Below, piece by piece: positions 47,487-58,550 of a DNA stretch of 64,000 bases (positions are counted from its first letter, which is position 1; every line of letters begins with the position of its first letter). The notes beneath the pieces are model-generated. The model was not told where the DNA came from. It saw only the letters and a program-made list of their open reading frames with translations, and made no database searches. Source of the stretch: Diplodia intermedia (taxonomy: Eukaryota > Ascomycota > Dothideomycetes > Botryosphaeriales > Botryosphaeriaceae). The DNA lies in NCBI GenBank assembly GCA_021495925.1, contig JAKEKT010000089.1, positions 62,001-126,000 of the forward strand. Reading direction: 5' to 3'. Made by a program: the position numbers and the translations under genes.

Positions 47487-48551
47487 GCAGGCTTCTCCGT
47501 ACGCTCGAGAGGGTGGTGGGGAGGGGCGGACGACCCTTGGGCCCGGTTCGGATGTTGCCTTTTCTTCTGCTACTTTGGCGGGTTCTCTCCTAGATTGCTT
47601 TCCCAGCGGCAGGTTCTCATGACGGGTGGGAGGAGATGGTCATGTAGGGGGCGTTTGTTGATATCCTGCACATGGCCGTTAGTAGGCCGTCTGCCACCAG
47701 CGTCGATCAATCTTATTTCATTCGACATTCCGCACGTGGGGTCAGACAAGCGACGCGGCAATTCAGTTGCTGGAGACGGGGCGGGCGCACGGGTTGGCGT
47801 CAGCCCTAGACACGCGAAGTACATATGACGGCTCCGTTTCTGCACGCTCTCCTCAGCAGGCAGCAACCAGATGCGGCTCGGCAATACGGCCGCGGTCGGC
47901 AATCTGCGTCGAGCAGCACCGGACGGATCGACGCTGCAGCGTTTTTGCAGCACGGGGACCCATAGGGCAGACGAGGACGTCACCTCTGCATACGGCCGCA
48001 GCGCTTGACCTGCGGTGAGCGGCGAGCGTCGCCCGTTGGCCAGCAGTGAGCTTCTGCGGTGAAGCGGGGAGGCGGGATTGGGCCTCACCTCTGCTTGTAT
48101 ACGACGACAAATTTGCGGCTCTTGCCACGCGCACCCGCTCCAAGGGGCCTTCGTCGCGCCGCTCTGGCGAGTCGTGGTGACCACACACCGCCATGCGCTT
48201 GATCTGCAGGAGATCCCTGGCCGTTTCACTGGCCTCCGTCTTCACGCTAGCCCTGCACGCCCGGCTTCGCTGCAGCTTCGACGCCTTCCGCAAATGAGCC
48301 AGGCCTGCGCCCTCAAATCATCGCGACACGCCCTCTGCCTCCATCCTCCCGGGCCCCCACACGCTCCAAGCACGCACGTGTCGCCCGCTAGCCCAGCAGA
48401 CCGACGCATCTCACTCCAGTTGCTTCCTATTATTAACTTCGCACGCTGACGACTGACGGTGGGTGTTTTTCCTTGCTTGCCTGCCAGCTCTAATACCGCC
48501 GCAACCCCCCCTCCCCTCGTCCGCCGTCACTGCTCCTGCTACTCGCTCACA
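47487..48551. other. Intergenic region VID27 to permease
   Basis: About 1.07 kb. A 219-codon minus frame (47570-48229) has no domain and is probably chance in GC-rich DNA. The last 150 bases are C/T-rich, as in fungal promoters. Confidence 0.4.
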
Positions 48552-50613
48552 ATGCATCCTGTAGCCCCCGGAAGCGGCATTGAACCGTCGCCGCATCCTC
48601 CGGGGAAGGCTCCGGGCTCCTCGGCCCAAGGCGTCATGGCCTCCATCCAGAATGACGACGAGCGTCTGCTTGCTCGCATCGGCTACAACCAGGTACCAGA
48701 GCCCTGCCGCCGCTAAGGCCGTGGGCCGTGCTGACGCCGTGCCGCTAGGAATTGAGACGGGAGTTCAACAAGTGGTCCACCGTCTCCTATGCCATCTCCA
48801 TCCTCGGTGTTCTGGGCTCCGTCCCGGCAACCTTTGGCAGCCCCATCACCGCTGGTGGCCCCGCCACCGCAGTATGGGCCTGGTTCGTCGGCAGTGTCAT
48901 GGCCATGTGCATAGCGAGCTCTGGTACCGTAGCCCGTGGCTTTCATAACCACCTCTCCACTGACCTTGAACAGTGGCCGAACTGGTCTCGGCCTATCCGA
49001 CTGCCGGAGGAATGTACTTCGTCACCAAGCATGTCGTCCCCCCCGAGCACGTGGCCATATGGGCATGGGTCATCGGCTGGTGCAACTTCCTTGGCCAAGC
49101 CGCTGGCGTTGCCAGTCTTGCCTACACCATCTCGCAGATGATCTTCGCCGCCGCAGTCATGAACTCCACTGCCGAAGACGGCTCCCCGACGTTTACGCCG
49201 TAGGTTGCCTCTCCGCTATGGCGCCCCCCGATACTGACCATGCTCCAGCTCAGCTCTGCAGACGGTTCTGCTTGCGATACTGATCCTCTGCCTTTTTGGC
49301 ACCATCTGCTCGCTCACCACCAGAGCATTACATAAAATCATTTTGTGGTTTGCTCCAATCAACAGTATGCCACACGAGACGCGCCATCTTGTGCGAATGT
49401 CGCTGATTCCCCGCTTAGTATTAGCCTCCATCAGCATCTGTGTCGCATTGCTCGTCCTCACGCCAAACAAACGCAGTGCTGAATGGGTTTTCACCGAAGT
49501 CACAGACGGCTCCGGCTGGGGGAGCAAGGGCTTTTCATTTCTGCTAGGGTGTGTTGCCATGCCGACCGCACTGAAGCACCTCCGGGCTGACATGCAACAG
49601 CTTCCTCTCCGTGGCTTGGACGATGACTGATTATGACGGAACAACGCAGTAAGGATTGGGTCTCCGTTACACGAGCTATACTTCAGAGCTAACCGAGAGA
49701 TAGCATGTCTGAGGAGACGCACGATGCTGCCATTCGAGGACCCGTTGCCATCCGATCGGCCATTCTTGTTTCTGGACTCGTCGGTTGGATGCTCACTGTC
49801 ACTTTCTGCTTCTGTCTGACCGACTATGACGGTATCGTCAATTCGCCAACCGGACTCCCCGTGGCTCAAATATTCCTCAATGCTGGTGGCAAGACCGGGG
49901 GAACAATCATGTGGTTCTTTGTTATTCTGGTCCAATTCTTCACCGGGTGCTCGGCTATGCTGGCTAACGCTCGCATGTGCTACGCGTTTGCCCGAGACGA
50001 CGCCCTTCCATTTTCAAGGTAAATCGAGTGCCTTCGCTCAGGGGCAGACCTTGGCTGACACATGCAGCTTCTGGAGCAACATAAACAAGTACACCGGTAC
50101 TCCGGTCAACGCTGTATGGCTCGTCGTGGTCTTCTGCACTTGTCTCGATCTCATCGGCATTGGGAGCACGCTCACGATTGTTGCCATCTTCAATGTATGC
50201 GCACCGGCTCTGGACCTTAGCTACGTGGCCGTCATCGTCGCGCACCGAGTGTACGAAAAGCGGGTGCGGTTCATCCCTGGCCCGTACACAATGGGGATTT
50301 GGAGCAAGCCGATCAACCTCGTTGCCTGCTCGTGGGTTGTGTTCATCAGCGTCATCTTGTTCTTCCCAACCACGAAGCCGGTCACGCCCACGAACATGAA
50401 TTATGCCATTTGTGTGGCTGGGTTCGTTGGACTCTTCAGTCTGAGTTGGTGGTGGATTGGAGCGAGAAAGTACGTCATTGGCCGGCAGCACGCCCCCACC
50501 GTCAGTTGTGGTGCTAACCGCGTCCGTGGCACAGGAAATACACAGGGCCTCGGACGAAGGATATCATCGACATGCTTCCGACGGATGACCCGGATGACAC
50601 AGACTTTCCGTAA
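48552..50613 (+). CDS. Amino acid/GABA-type permease (APC superfamily)
   Basis: Plasma-membrane transporter of the amino acid/choline/GABA subfamily. Nine exons (48552-48692, 48749-48923, 48974-49199, 49249-49364, 49419-49548, 49601-49648, 49704-50018, 50068-50469, 50535-50613) give 543 residues. All eight introns are GT-AG and 49-65 nt long. About 12 membrane helices are visible. Family features include ELRREFNKWSTVSYAISILG, ITAGGPATAVWAWFVG, VAELVSAYPTAGGMYFVTKH, TMTDYDGTTHMSEETHDAAI and the C-terminal GPRTKDIIDML. Substrate cannot be told from sequence alone; GABA, choline or neutral amino acids are all possible. Confidence 0.92.
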
Positions 50614-51999
50614 TCACATCGCCGATCTCTTTCGTTTTCTTTCTTCTTTATTTCTTTCCTTCGTTCTATCTCATCCGAGACCGGGCATTGCAGGCGTTCA
50701 AGCAAGCGAGCAATTTTGGGCTATCTATATACCACGTCTGTCGTTCGCAAGGCAACGGGCGAGCTGTTGCCTCTGGCATGAACGCAATCTGTGACCACGT
50801 ATCAAGGTGTTTTATTCGGCGAAAACGGAAAAAAGGGTCAGGCATAGAGCTGGAGCACAGGCAGGGTAGCAAGATATGTGCGGCTTCACCGCCGTTTCGC
50901 AGGCAGCTCCCAGTGTCCGTGAGTGAGGCGAGGGCAGGTCAAAGTTTCACCGAGCCGGCATGTCGCATTCGGGCAAAAGAGCTACCGGCCGCAGTGGTGC
51001 TTTCCGTGCGGCGTCAGTAGCGCGGTCTGGTGCTGGCGGTTGAGGCTCGCTCGCAGGGGCCGGGCTGTGGCGTCGTCCAACGGTAAACGGTAGGCCGGTA
51101 ACGGGTTAACGAGATTGGTGATCCTTCATCAGCAGCGCCAGCGGCCAGTGCTGAGCGGGCATGTGGATGTGCGGCAGACTCCACAACGTTTCCGGCTGGC
51201 GGACTTGGCCACTAGGCGGGCCGCAGCCAGACCCCGTCCTCGGCAGGGATCGTGCGTCGTTTTGGTCAGCTGCGACTCCATGCTTCGGATCATCTGAGCA
51301 TCCTGATTTTGTCTTACCCGCAGGTAACGCTGGCCTGGAAGCCGGCCGCGCGGGGGTGGCCGTGGTGTGTGGATTAGAAGCGGCCACACATGGCAACCAA
51401 CAAAACACCACGGCTGGCGAAGCGAGGTGGCCCTGTCACGATGCGAGACGGCCTGCGCCCGAGCGACGGATTAAAGGGCCTGCGAATAGCGCTGCAGGGG
51501 CCTCGTCACACAACGGCGGCGCCACTCCACCACGTTGATCGGCCGCAGGGATGGCCGTGTCCCCGTCGCAACGTCATTCAACATCTCCGTAGGCTGTTTT
51601 TGTCGGTGTGCAAAGACACCCAACGTTGCACATGGCTGCTGCTTGGCGTCGGAACAACCTCCCCAAGCGTCCTAGGTAAGTCTGCACTTGATGGGCGATC
51701 AAACCGGCCGGCCTGCGGGAAGCCGCCAAGTTGGATACATTTGCGTGCACGCGGAAAACAATTCTTTCAGAATAGATGCTACCAGGCCCTGCAAATCTCA
51801 CCGGCCGTTGCGACGCCTGCTATAATGCTCATCATCTCGTCAGACTCGTAAGGACATCAGACCGCCCGAACCCCCCACAAATGCAAATCCCAGTGCTGGT
51901 ACAGAAATGTATGCGAAGGTCCCCGTTTGCGCCGTTCCGTTGGCCACGACCTGAAAAATTCCCAAGACAGAGTGGTCCCCCATGACAAAAGCAACTTCG
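50614..51999. other. Convergent intergenic region, no supported gene
   Basis: About 1.4 kb between the permease and CDC7 stops. Overlapping frames up to 153 codons have no recognised domain. It may hold a non-coding transcript, but nothing in the sequence shows that. Confidence 0.4.
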
Positions 52000-53455
52000 C
52001 TACTGAGAGCTGACCAGGTCCACACCTTCTTCCTCAGCATCGTTGTCGTGCTCAATCTCGTCCAACTGAAGGATGAAGGGGTGCTCCAATGCTTCCTGGG
52101 CCGTGATCCTCTTGTTCGGATCGCACTCCAGGCATCGTTGCAGAAACTCTATCGCCTCTTTTTCCTCGCCCGACAGCCCAATGCGCCGTCCGTTCTCATC
52201 CTTCTGGTTCCGGTTTGTGCACCACAGAATGATTTTCTCGAAGCCGTGGCCCGCTTCGCTGTAGCTTGGGATGTTCGTCTCAAACACTTGCCCGTGGAGT
52301 AGAGCTGTCTCACGCATGCGAGACTTGCCGAAGATGGCCGTAAGTTCCAGCAGAGCGTCGATATCGTCGGCGCTGTGGAAGAACGGAAAGCGGCGCGACA
52401 GCAGGGTCAGCAGGATGACGCCAGCACTCCACATGTCGATGGAAGTGGTCTGGGCTGTGCATTTGAGGAGAACCTCGGGGGCGCGAAACCCCCGGGTGCC
52501 AGCACGGTTGGCGCGCCTGCTGGGGCGGGAGTCATTTTTAGGGAAAGTGGGGACATGGTTGGGGTTTGAGGCTACAGTGTTGGCATAAACGCTATGCTCT
52601 ATCTTGTGCTGACGCTCGCCGGGACGCAGCCGGCAAGTGCACAGGTGCCAGTCGGTGCCCTCGCGTTCAGCAAGACCGAAATCGACGAGAACGCCGCGGG
52701 AGTGCTCTGGGGCATACAGAAAGTTGGTCGGCTTGATGTCACGATGCAGGATTTTGTGCTCGTGGACGGCCTTCAGGGCGGTAAACAGGCTGCGGAAGTA
52801 CAGGCGCATGTCGTGCACCTTCATGTCTCGATAGTAGTCCCGAAAGTCGCGGTGCTGGAAGTAGGGCAGGATGGCGACCACCTGGTCCTGGTGGCGGAAT
52901 GCGGTGATGAGCGGGCAGACCGAGTCGGAGTTGCGGAGGTCGTGCAAGAGCTCGAGCTCGTTGAGAATGCGCAGAGGGCTGCTGGTCACGTAGATTTTCT
53001 TGATGGCGACGTAGCGAGCCTTACGCCTGGCATTGCGATTGGGCGCGGCCGAGTCCTCCGCCGTGTACTCCTTCGCCTCGATATCCCAGTCATTCTGATA
53101 CAGGTCGTACTGCAGGTCCTCGGCCTTGTAGACGGTGGAGAAGGTTCCTGTGGGCGGTTAACTGTGGTACTGCGTAGCAGAGCGGGGCCGGGCGGCGCGG
53201 ACCTTCGCCGATGCGATTGATGAGCCGGTAGCGCTTGGTGATGCCCTCAAACGACTCCTCAAAGCGGTCCATGTCCTCGGCGACCGACTCCTCGACGATC
53301 TCTTCTTCATCGCTGCCGTCGTGGGTGCACCCGCTCTCCTCGAGCGGGTCACGGCTCTCGTCCGTGTGGGCGCCGTCGTCGTCGTCGTCGTCATCGGGGC
53401 CGAGGTGGACGGGCACGTCGTCGTTCGCCATCCTCTGCAAACGGGCCCTTGCCAT
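52000..53455 (-). CDS. CDC7: CDC7/Hsk1 protein kinase (DDK catalytic subunit)
   Basis: Ser/Thr kinase that, with Dbf4, phosphorylates MCM proteins to fire replication origins. Exons 53455-53203 and 53147-52000 (55-nt intron) give 466 residues. The N terminus is very acidic with seven consecutive Asp. Kinase motifs appear in order: the glycine loop RIGEGTFSTVYKAED near 80-90, VAIKK with catalytic Lys134, HRDIKPTNF with Asp221, DFGLAE with Asp240 and GTRGFRAPE ending at about 308. The insert between DFG and APE (about 60 residues) is the family's characteristic kinase insert. A second in-frame ATG at 53431 would give a product 8 residues shorter. The intron interrupts the glycine loop. Confidence 0.95.
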
Positions 53456-53695
53456 TGCGGACGTGGGCGTGGGGCGCAGATGGGTTGTGCAGTTCGCGTG
53501 TGCCTGGAGCGGCGGGCTGGCTTAGCGCAGCCAATAATGGTGTTTTGTTTTGGCAGGTTCGAGCAGGTAAACAGCAACAGCAACGTGCGCCGCGCCTGCT
53601 CCTCCGCGCCGCCGCCGCAACACCAACTTCCACGCACGCCACCCGTCTCCTCCAGAGAAGCACATGTGCCGCGCCGCGCCCGCGCCTCCGTGAAG
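53456..53695. promoter_or_regulatory. 240-bp divergent promoter, CDC7 / condensin subunit 1
   Basis: The two start codons are only 240 bp apart. A CCAAT box lies at 53531-53535. I see no ACGCGT. Sharing such a short region suggests coordinated expression of two cell-cycle genes. Confidence 0.55.
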
Positions 53696-56600
53696 ATGGG
53701 CGACCGCATAGAGTTCGACATCAATGACGCCCTCAAGAACTATCTCAGCGACCCTTCTGTCATCCCCACGCCTGAGGCGCCGGCAGACCTGCAGGACTGC
53801 GAAAACGATCCCCATTCGCTCACCGCGCCCACCGTCAATGCCGCCCTCAACCCTGTCGTCGATGCCGTCGCCGATAGTCCGGACGCCATCACGCGCAGCG
53901 AAAACTTTGACACCTTGCAGTGTTTGCTGAAGTACGCCCCGCCCGACTGCCTCTAGGGCACCGCTTTCTGACTGCTGCTCCAGGCACGCGTCCTTCCTGC
54001 CGCCCACCGCGCTCAGCAAAATCCTTGACCTCGTGACATCCGGTCTCTCCGTCGAAGCCGACGCCGTCCATGCCGACCTCGAAGCCGACGAACAAGAAAC
54101 GGTCCAGCACCACAAGCAGCTGCTCGAGCTCTTCGGCTTCCTCTTGCAATGGACAATTTCCGCCGTCGAAGCCAAAGCTGCTGAGAAGCCTGCTTCGACC
54201 AGCGGTGTTGCCAAAGGTCGCAAGGGGACGAAGGCCAAATCTGGCGTCGGCAAGGACGGTCACTGGGACTCCTCCGCCCAACTGACTACGGCAATGGACG
54301 TCATGAGCAAGGTCTTGAAGCTCAAGTTGGCCAGGATCTTCGTCACAACTTCGGAGCGTGATACTTTCATCAGCCTCTTTACCCGTCCGGTATACCTGGT
54401 CCTCGAAAGCGAAGCAAGAGTGAAGAGCGCCACCATTCGCATGCACACGTTTAAAGTGTTGTGCATTGCCGTCAAACACCATGGTCACGCGTTTGGTACA
54501 TCCCCCCGCTTCCTGCGTTTGCCAACTCCGCTGATCGTCTTGTACAGGAGCGCAGACTTCAATTATCCAGAACCTGTCGTACTTCGAGCACTTGTCCGAA
54601 CCCATGGCCGAGTTCCTCCACATTCTGGCTGACCAATACGACCACCCACAGCTCACAGAAGAAGTGCTCCGGGAACTAAGCAACAAGGAGTTCAACAGCA
54701 ATGATCTGAGAGGGCCAAAGTCCGTTTCCACCTTTGTGACCAAGATTTCAGAGCTCGCTCCACGCTTAGTCATCAAACAGATGACCTTGCTCGCAAAGCT
54801 CTTGGACAGCGAGTCTTACACGCTCAGATGCGCGATCATAGAGGTTTGTGGTAATTTGATTGCAATGTTGAGCAAACACGAGGATGAAGAACGCATCGAG
54901 CATACTGAGGGCCAGATTAGCGTTTTCTTCGACGTGCTCGAGGAGCGCTTTTTAGACGTGAACCCGTACTGCAGATGCCGTGCCATCCAGGTCTACGTGA
55001 GGCTCTGCGATCTTGAGGCGAAATACCCTCAGCGGAGACAAGCCGCGGCGGAACTAGCAGCAAGAAGCCTCGAAGATAAGAGCAGCCACGTCCGGAGAAA
55101 CGCCATCAAATTACTGGGAAAACTGGTGACAACCCATCCTTTCAGCGTTCTTCACGGAGGCCAACTCTCGTTTGATGACTGGAACGCACGCCTGCAGAAA
55201 GTGGATGATGAGATCAACGCTCTCAAGCCACCGGAGGAATTGCAAGAGAAAACAACGGTGGATGCCACGGTGGATGAGAGTCTGCTGGACGACGCGACTG
55301 TGGCCGAGAACCAACCGGCGTCTGAGCCGGCTCCCATGACTGAGGACGAGAAGAGGGCCGCTGTGGAAAAGGCCATGGCCGAGGCTGCTACCGCCGATGC
55401 TTTGAACAAGCTCCAGCTGACCAGGAAATACTATCGTGACGCAATTCGGTTCGTTGAAATCATTCATGCCGCTTCAGTACTTGTTATGCAACTACTCTCT
55501 TCCAAGAACAAGAGCGAAGTTATCGAGGCTATGGACTTCTTTGGCATCATCGACGCATACAAGATCCATACCTCCAGGGTTGGCATTCGGCGAATGCTGC
55601 GCCTTATCTGGACCAAAGGAAACAGCGACGAGGGCAAGGGTGTCCAATCACATTTGATCGACTGCTACAAGAGCCTTTTCTTCGATGCTCCGGATTCCTT
55701 CGACACCAACACGGCCGCCAATTACGTCGCTCGAAACATGGTTAGCTTGACTTTTGGAGCCACTCCTGCAGAGCTTACATCGCTTGAACAGCTCCTGAGC
55801 ACCATGATGAAGCAGGGAAACGTGAGCGAGCATGTAATTGCCAAGCTCTGGCAGATTTACGGCGCCCAGAAGAAGGGGAGGGAATTTTCGAAGAAGTCAC
55901 GCCGGGGTGCCATCATTGTCCTCGGCATGCTCGCACTTGCCGATCCTAACATCATCGTCAAGGAAATGGAAACGTGCTTACGCATAGGCTTGGGCGAGCT
56001 CGGCCGGCGAGACCTTGGGCTTGCTCGATACACGTGCGTGGCTCTAAGACGCATCAATGCCGCTGAAAAGGCAAGCAAAGGCACCGTGTCTGCGGCATCT
56101 GCCAAGTTGCCCAACGACCACGCCATCTTGGTTCGCTTGGCCGCTACGATGGATATTGTTGCGGACAGCTACGAGTGGTTCGGTGTCGCGGAGCAGGCTT
56201 TGGATGCAATCTATGCTCTCTCAAAGCATCCGGACACTCTCTGCTCTGAGATTGTCAGGAGAAAGACCAAGAGTGTCTTTGCGCCGCAGGGAAGAAGACC
56301 CGACACAGCCAGTTCGCACAAAACAGATCCAGACAGGATGGAGGTCGAAGAACGGCCAACCAGCCGCGATTCGCAGCACAGCTCCCACAACGGTGATAAG
56401 CCACAAAATGCCGCTCTTGCCTTGTCGCAACTGCTGTTCATCGTTGGGCATGTAGCAATCAAACAGATTGTTCACTTGGAGCTTTGCGAACAGGACTTTA
56501 AGAGAAGAAAGGCTGAAAAGGAGAGAGCCAGTGGCGGTGACAAACGGAAGTCGGCGGGGCCCAATCCATCACCGGCGAAGAAAGGTGCAAAAAGAGCTTC

Positions 56601-57506
56601 TGCGGCGCAGGAGGAGCAGGACGAACTCGACCTCATGGCAGGCACGACCGAAGACGATTTCACAGAAGCTCTTGCGCACATCCGGGAGCGGGAGCTACTC
56701 TACGGGCCGCAATCACTTCTCTCAAGCTTCGGGCCGCTTGTGGCAGAGGTGTGCGCAAACAATACGACTTACGCAGACAGCATGCTGCAGTCACAGGCGG
56801 CTCTTTGCCTGGCCAAACTGATGTGTGTTAGCTCGGAGTACTGCGAGAAGAACCTTGGTCTTCTCCTTACAATCCTGGAACGCAGCAAGGACCCCGTGGT
56901 GCGCAGCAACCTGGTAGTCGCCCTTGGTGACATGGCAGTCTGCTTCAACCACCTGATTGACGAGAATACGGACTTTTTGTATCGTCGTCTGAACGATCAG
57001 GAGGCATCTGTGAAGCGAACTTGTCTGATGACGTTGACTTTCCTAATCCTTGCGGGGCAAGTCAAGGTCAAGGGCCAACTTAGCGAGATGGCAAAGTGCC
57101 TGGAGGACGACGACAAGAAGATTGCCGACATGTCGCGCATGTTCTTCAGTGAGCTTGCTACCAAGGACAATGCGGTTTACAACCAGTTTGTGGACATGTT
57201 CAGCGTGCTCAGCGCGGATCCATCACTCGACGAAGAGTCCTTCCGGCGCATCATCAAGTTCCTCGCTGGCTTCATTGAAAAGGTAAGGTCTAGTCCTCGC
57301 TGCTGCACATCTGAAGCGCTAACACGGCGACATAGGACAAGCATGCAAAACAGCTTTCGGTCAAGCTTGCGGCGCGTTTGTCGAGGTGCGAGAACCAGAG
57401 ACAATGGAATGACGTGGCTTTCACCTTGGGGCTGCTTCAACACAAAGACGAAGAGATCCAGAAGCAAGTCACGGAAGGGTTCAAGGTGGTGCAGGCTGCG
57501 GGGTAG
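53696..57506 (+). CDS. Condensin complex subunit 1 (Cnd1/Ycs4/CAP-D2)
   Basis: HEAT-repeat subunit of condensin, required for mitotic chromosome compaction. Exons 53696-53931, 53984-54495, 54548-57282 and 57336-57506 (introns 52, 52 and 53 nt) give 1217 residues, normal for the family. The N terminus (RIEFDINDALKNYLSDP) and helical HEAT pairs throughout fit CAP-D2, for example NPYCRCRAIQVYVRLCDLEA, DKSSHVRRNAIKLLGKLVTT and DPVVRSNLVVALGDMAVCFN. A basic segment near residues 930-965 (KRKSAGPNPSPAKKGAKR) is a likely nuclear signal with Ser-Pro sites. Reading through the last intron keeps a frame open to 57681, but that loses the conserved end (QRQWNDVAFTLGLLQHKDEE). Divergent from CDC7. Confidence 0.95.
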
Positions 57507-57729
57507 AAGCATGGCCACCAGCCGCGAGAATGATGGCGTGAGATTCCTTCTCGACGAGAGGCGTTATGGGCAGGGAGATAGATTCACGGCATGCAGGGGT
57601 GCGGGCCTTCGAATAGTCCGGTTTGGGGGCGTTTGGGCACGGGCGGTTGATTGCTCTTACGCTTTAAGCCTCGCAGGATGATATGAATGATTGGTTGCTA
57701 TCATGATGCTCGACTCCTCCGAAGGCGCT

Positions 57730-58353
57730 TCAGAACGACAGCCCAGAGCCTTCCTGGCCCGCGGTGGCTTGGAGCGGGTGGTCGAAGGGCTGCGGGCGCT
57801 TGAGGCCGGTGCCCTCCTTGAGGTACAGGACCAGACGGAAGGCAGTGTTGCCGTTGAGGTAGTACCTGTGGAGGCGCTTGCTGCGCAGGAAGCCGAGGCG
57901 CTCGTACAGGCGCAGTGAAGCGGCGTTGTCAGTCTCGGTCTCAAGCACAATCTCGTCGGCGTCACGCGCAGCCATGGCGTCGATGGCCAGCTTGACCAGC
58001 TTGCTCGCAATGCCCTGGCCGCGGTAGGGCTCCTGGACGGCGAGCATGGCGATGTAGCCGCGGAAAGTGCCGCTGCGGTGGGGCTCGAGTTTGGAGACAA
58101 CGACGCCGACGAGGCTGGAGTCATCATCCAGGGCCTACGCGGGTTAGCAGCGGATACAGCGCGGCAGCAGGTGGGTGCAAGTGACCATGTAGCAGAGATG
58201 GCCCCATTGGTAGAGGAAGTAGCGATAGACGTAGATGCTGTAGGGTTCGGAGAGGTCCTTGGAAATCAGCTGGCGGATGGCGGGCAGATACTGCTCCTCG
58301 TCGAGGCCGTCATATTGGACGTAGCGCAGAGCGTCGGGCTTGGACGGGGGCAT
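57730..58353 (-). CDS. NAA30: N-alpha-acetyltransferase 30 (NatC catalytic subunit, Mak3-like)
   Basis: GNAT-fold enzyme that acetylates N-terminal Met followed by a hydrophobic residue, within the NatC complex. Exons 58353-58186 and 58134-57730 (51-nt intron, phase 0) give 190 residues. Seen: YVQYDGLDEEQYLPAIRQLI, SKDLSEPYSIYVYRYFLYQW, SKLEPHRSGTFRGYIAMLAV, then the acetyl-CoA loop PYRGQGIASKLVK, and ETDNAASLRLYERLGFLRSK. These match Naa30 rather than Naa10 or Naa20. It has a longer start than many homologues and no obvious targeting signal. Convergent with condensin, divergent from LRO1. Confidence 0.93.
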
Positions 58354-58550
58354 GGGCTTCGCGGGGGTGGAGGGAGGAGGGTGTGCACGGCATGTGCGCT
58401 GGCGGGCGGCGCTTCCATGTGACGGAATGGTTTCGCCGCTGCAGCCACCCCGCTGCCCGAGCGCCGCTAGCTCCAGCTCCGAGCACTTCCATTGTACATG
58501 CATCTTCAGTCTCTCGTCCTTCCCAACGCCGCTCACCTCTCCCCTCGGCC
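58354..58550. promoter_or_regulatory. 197-bp divergent promoter, NAA30 / LRO1
   Basis: This contains no complete gene. It must hold both core promoters and 5' UTRs. C/T-rich sequence precedes the LRO1 start. Confidence 0.5.

Noticed and set aside
47570..48229. 219-codon minus frame upstream of the permease
   Set aside because: Composition is Arg/Ser/Pro-rich without any domain, and several competing frames overlap it. Not supported as a gene.
54592..57681. Condensin frame extending past 57506
   Set aside because: It reads through the intron at 57283-57335. The spliced form restores the conserved family C terminus and stops at 57506.
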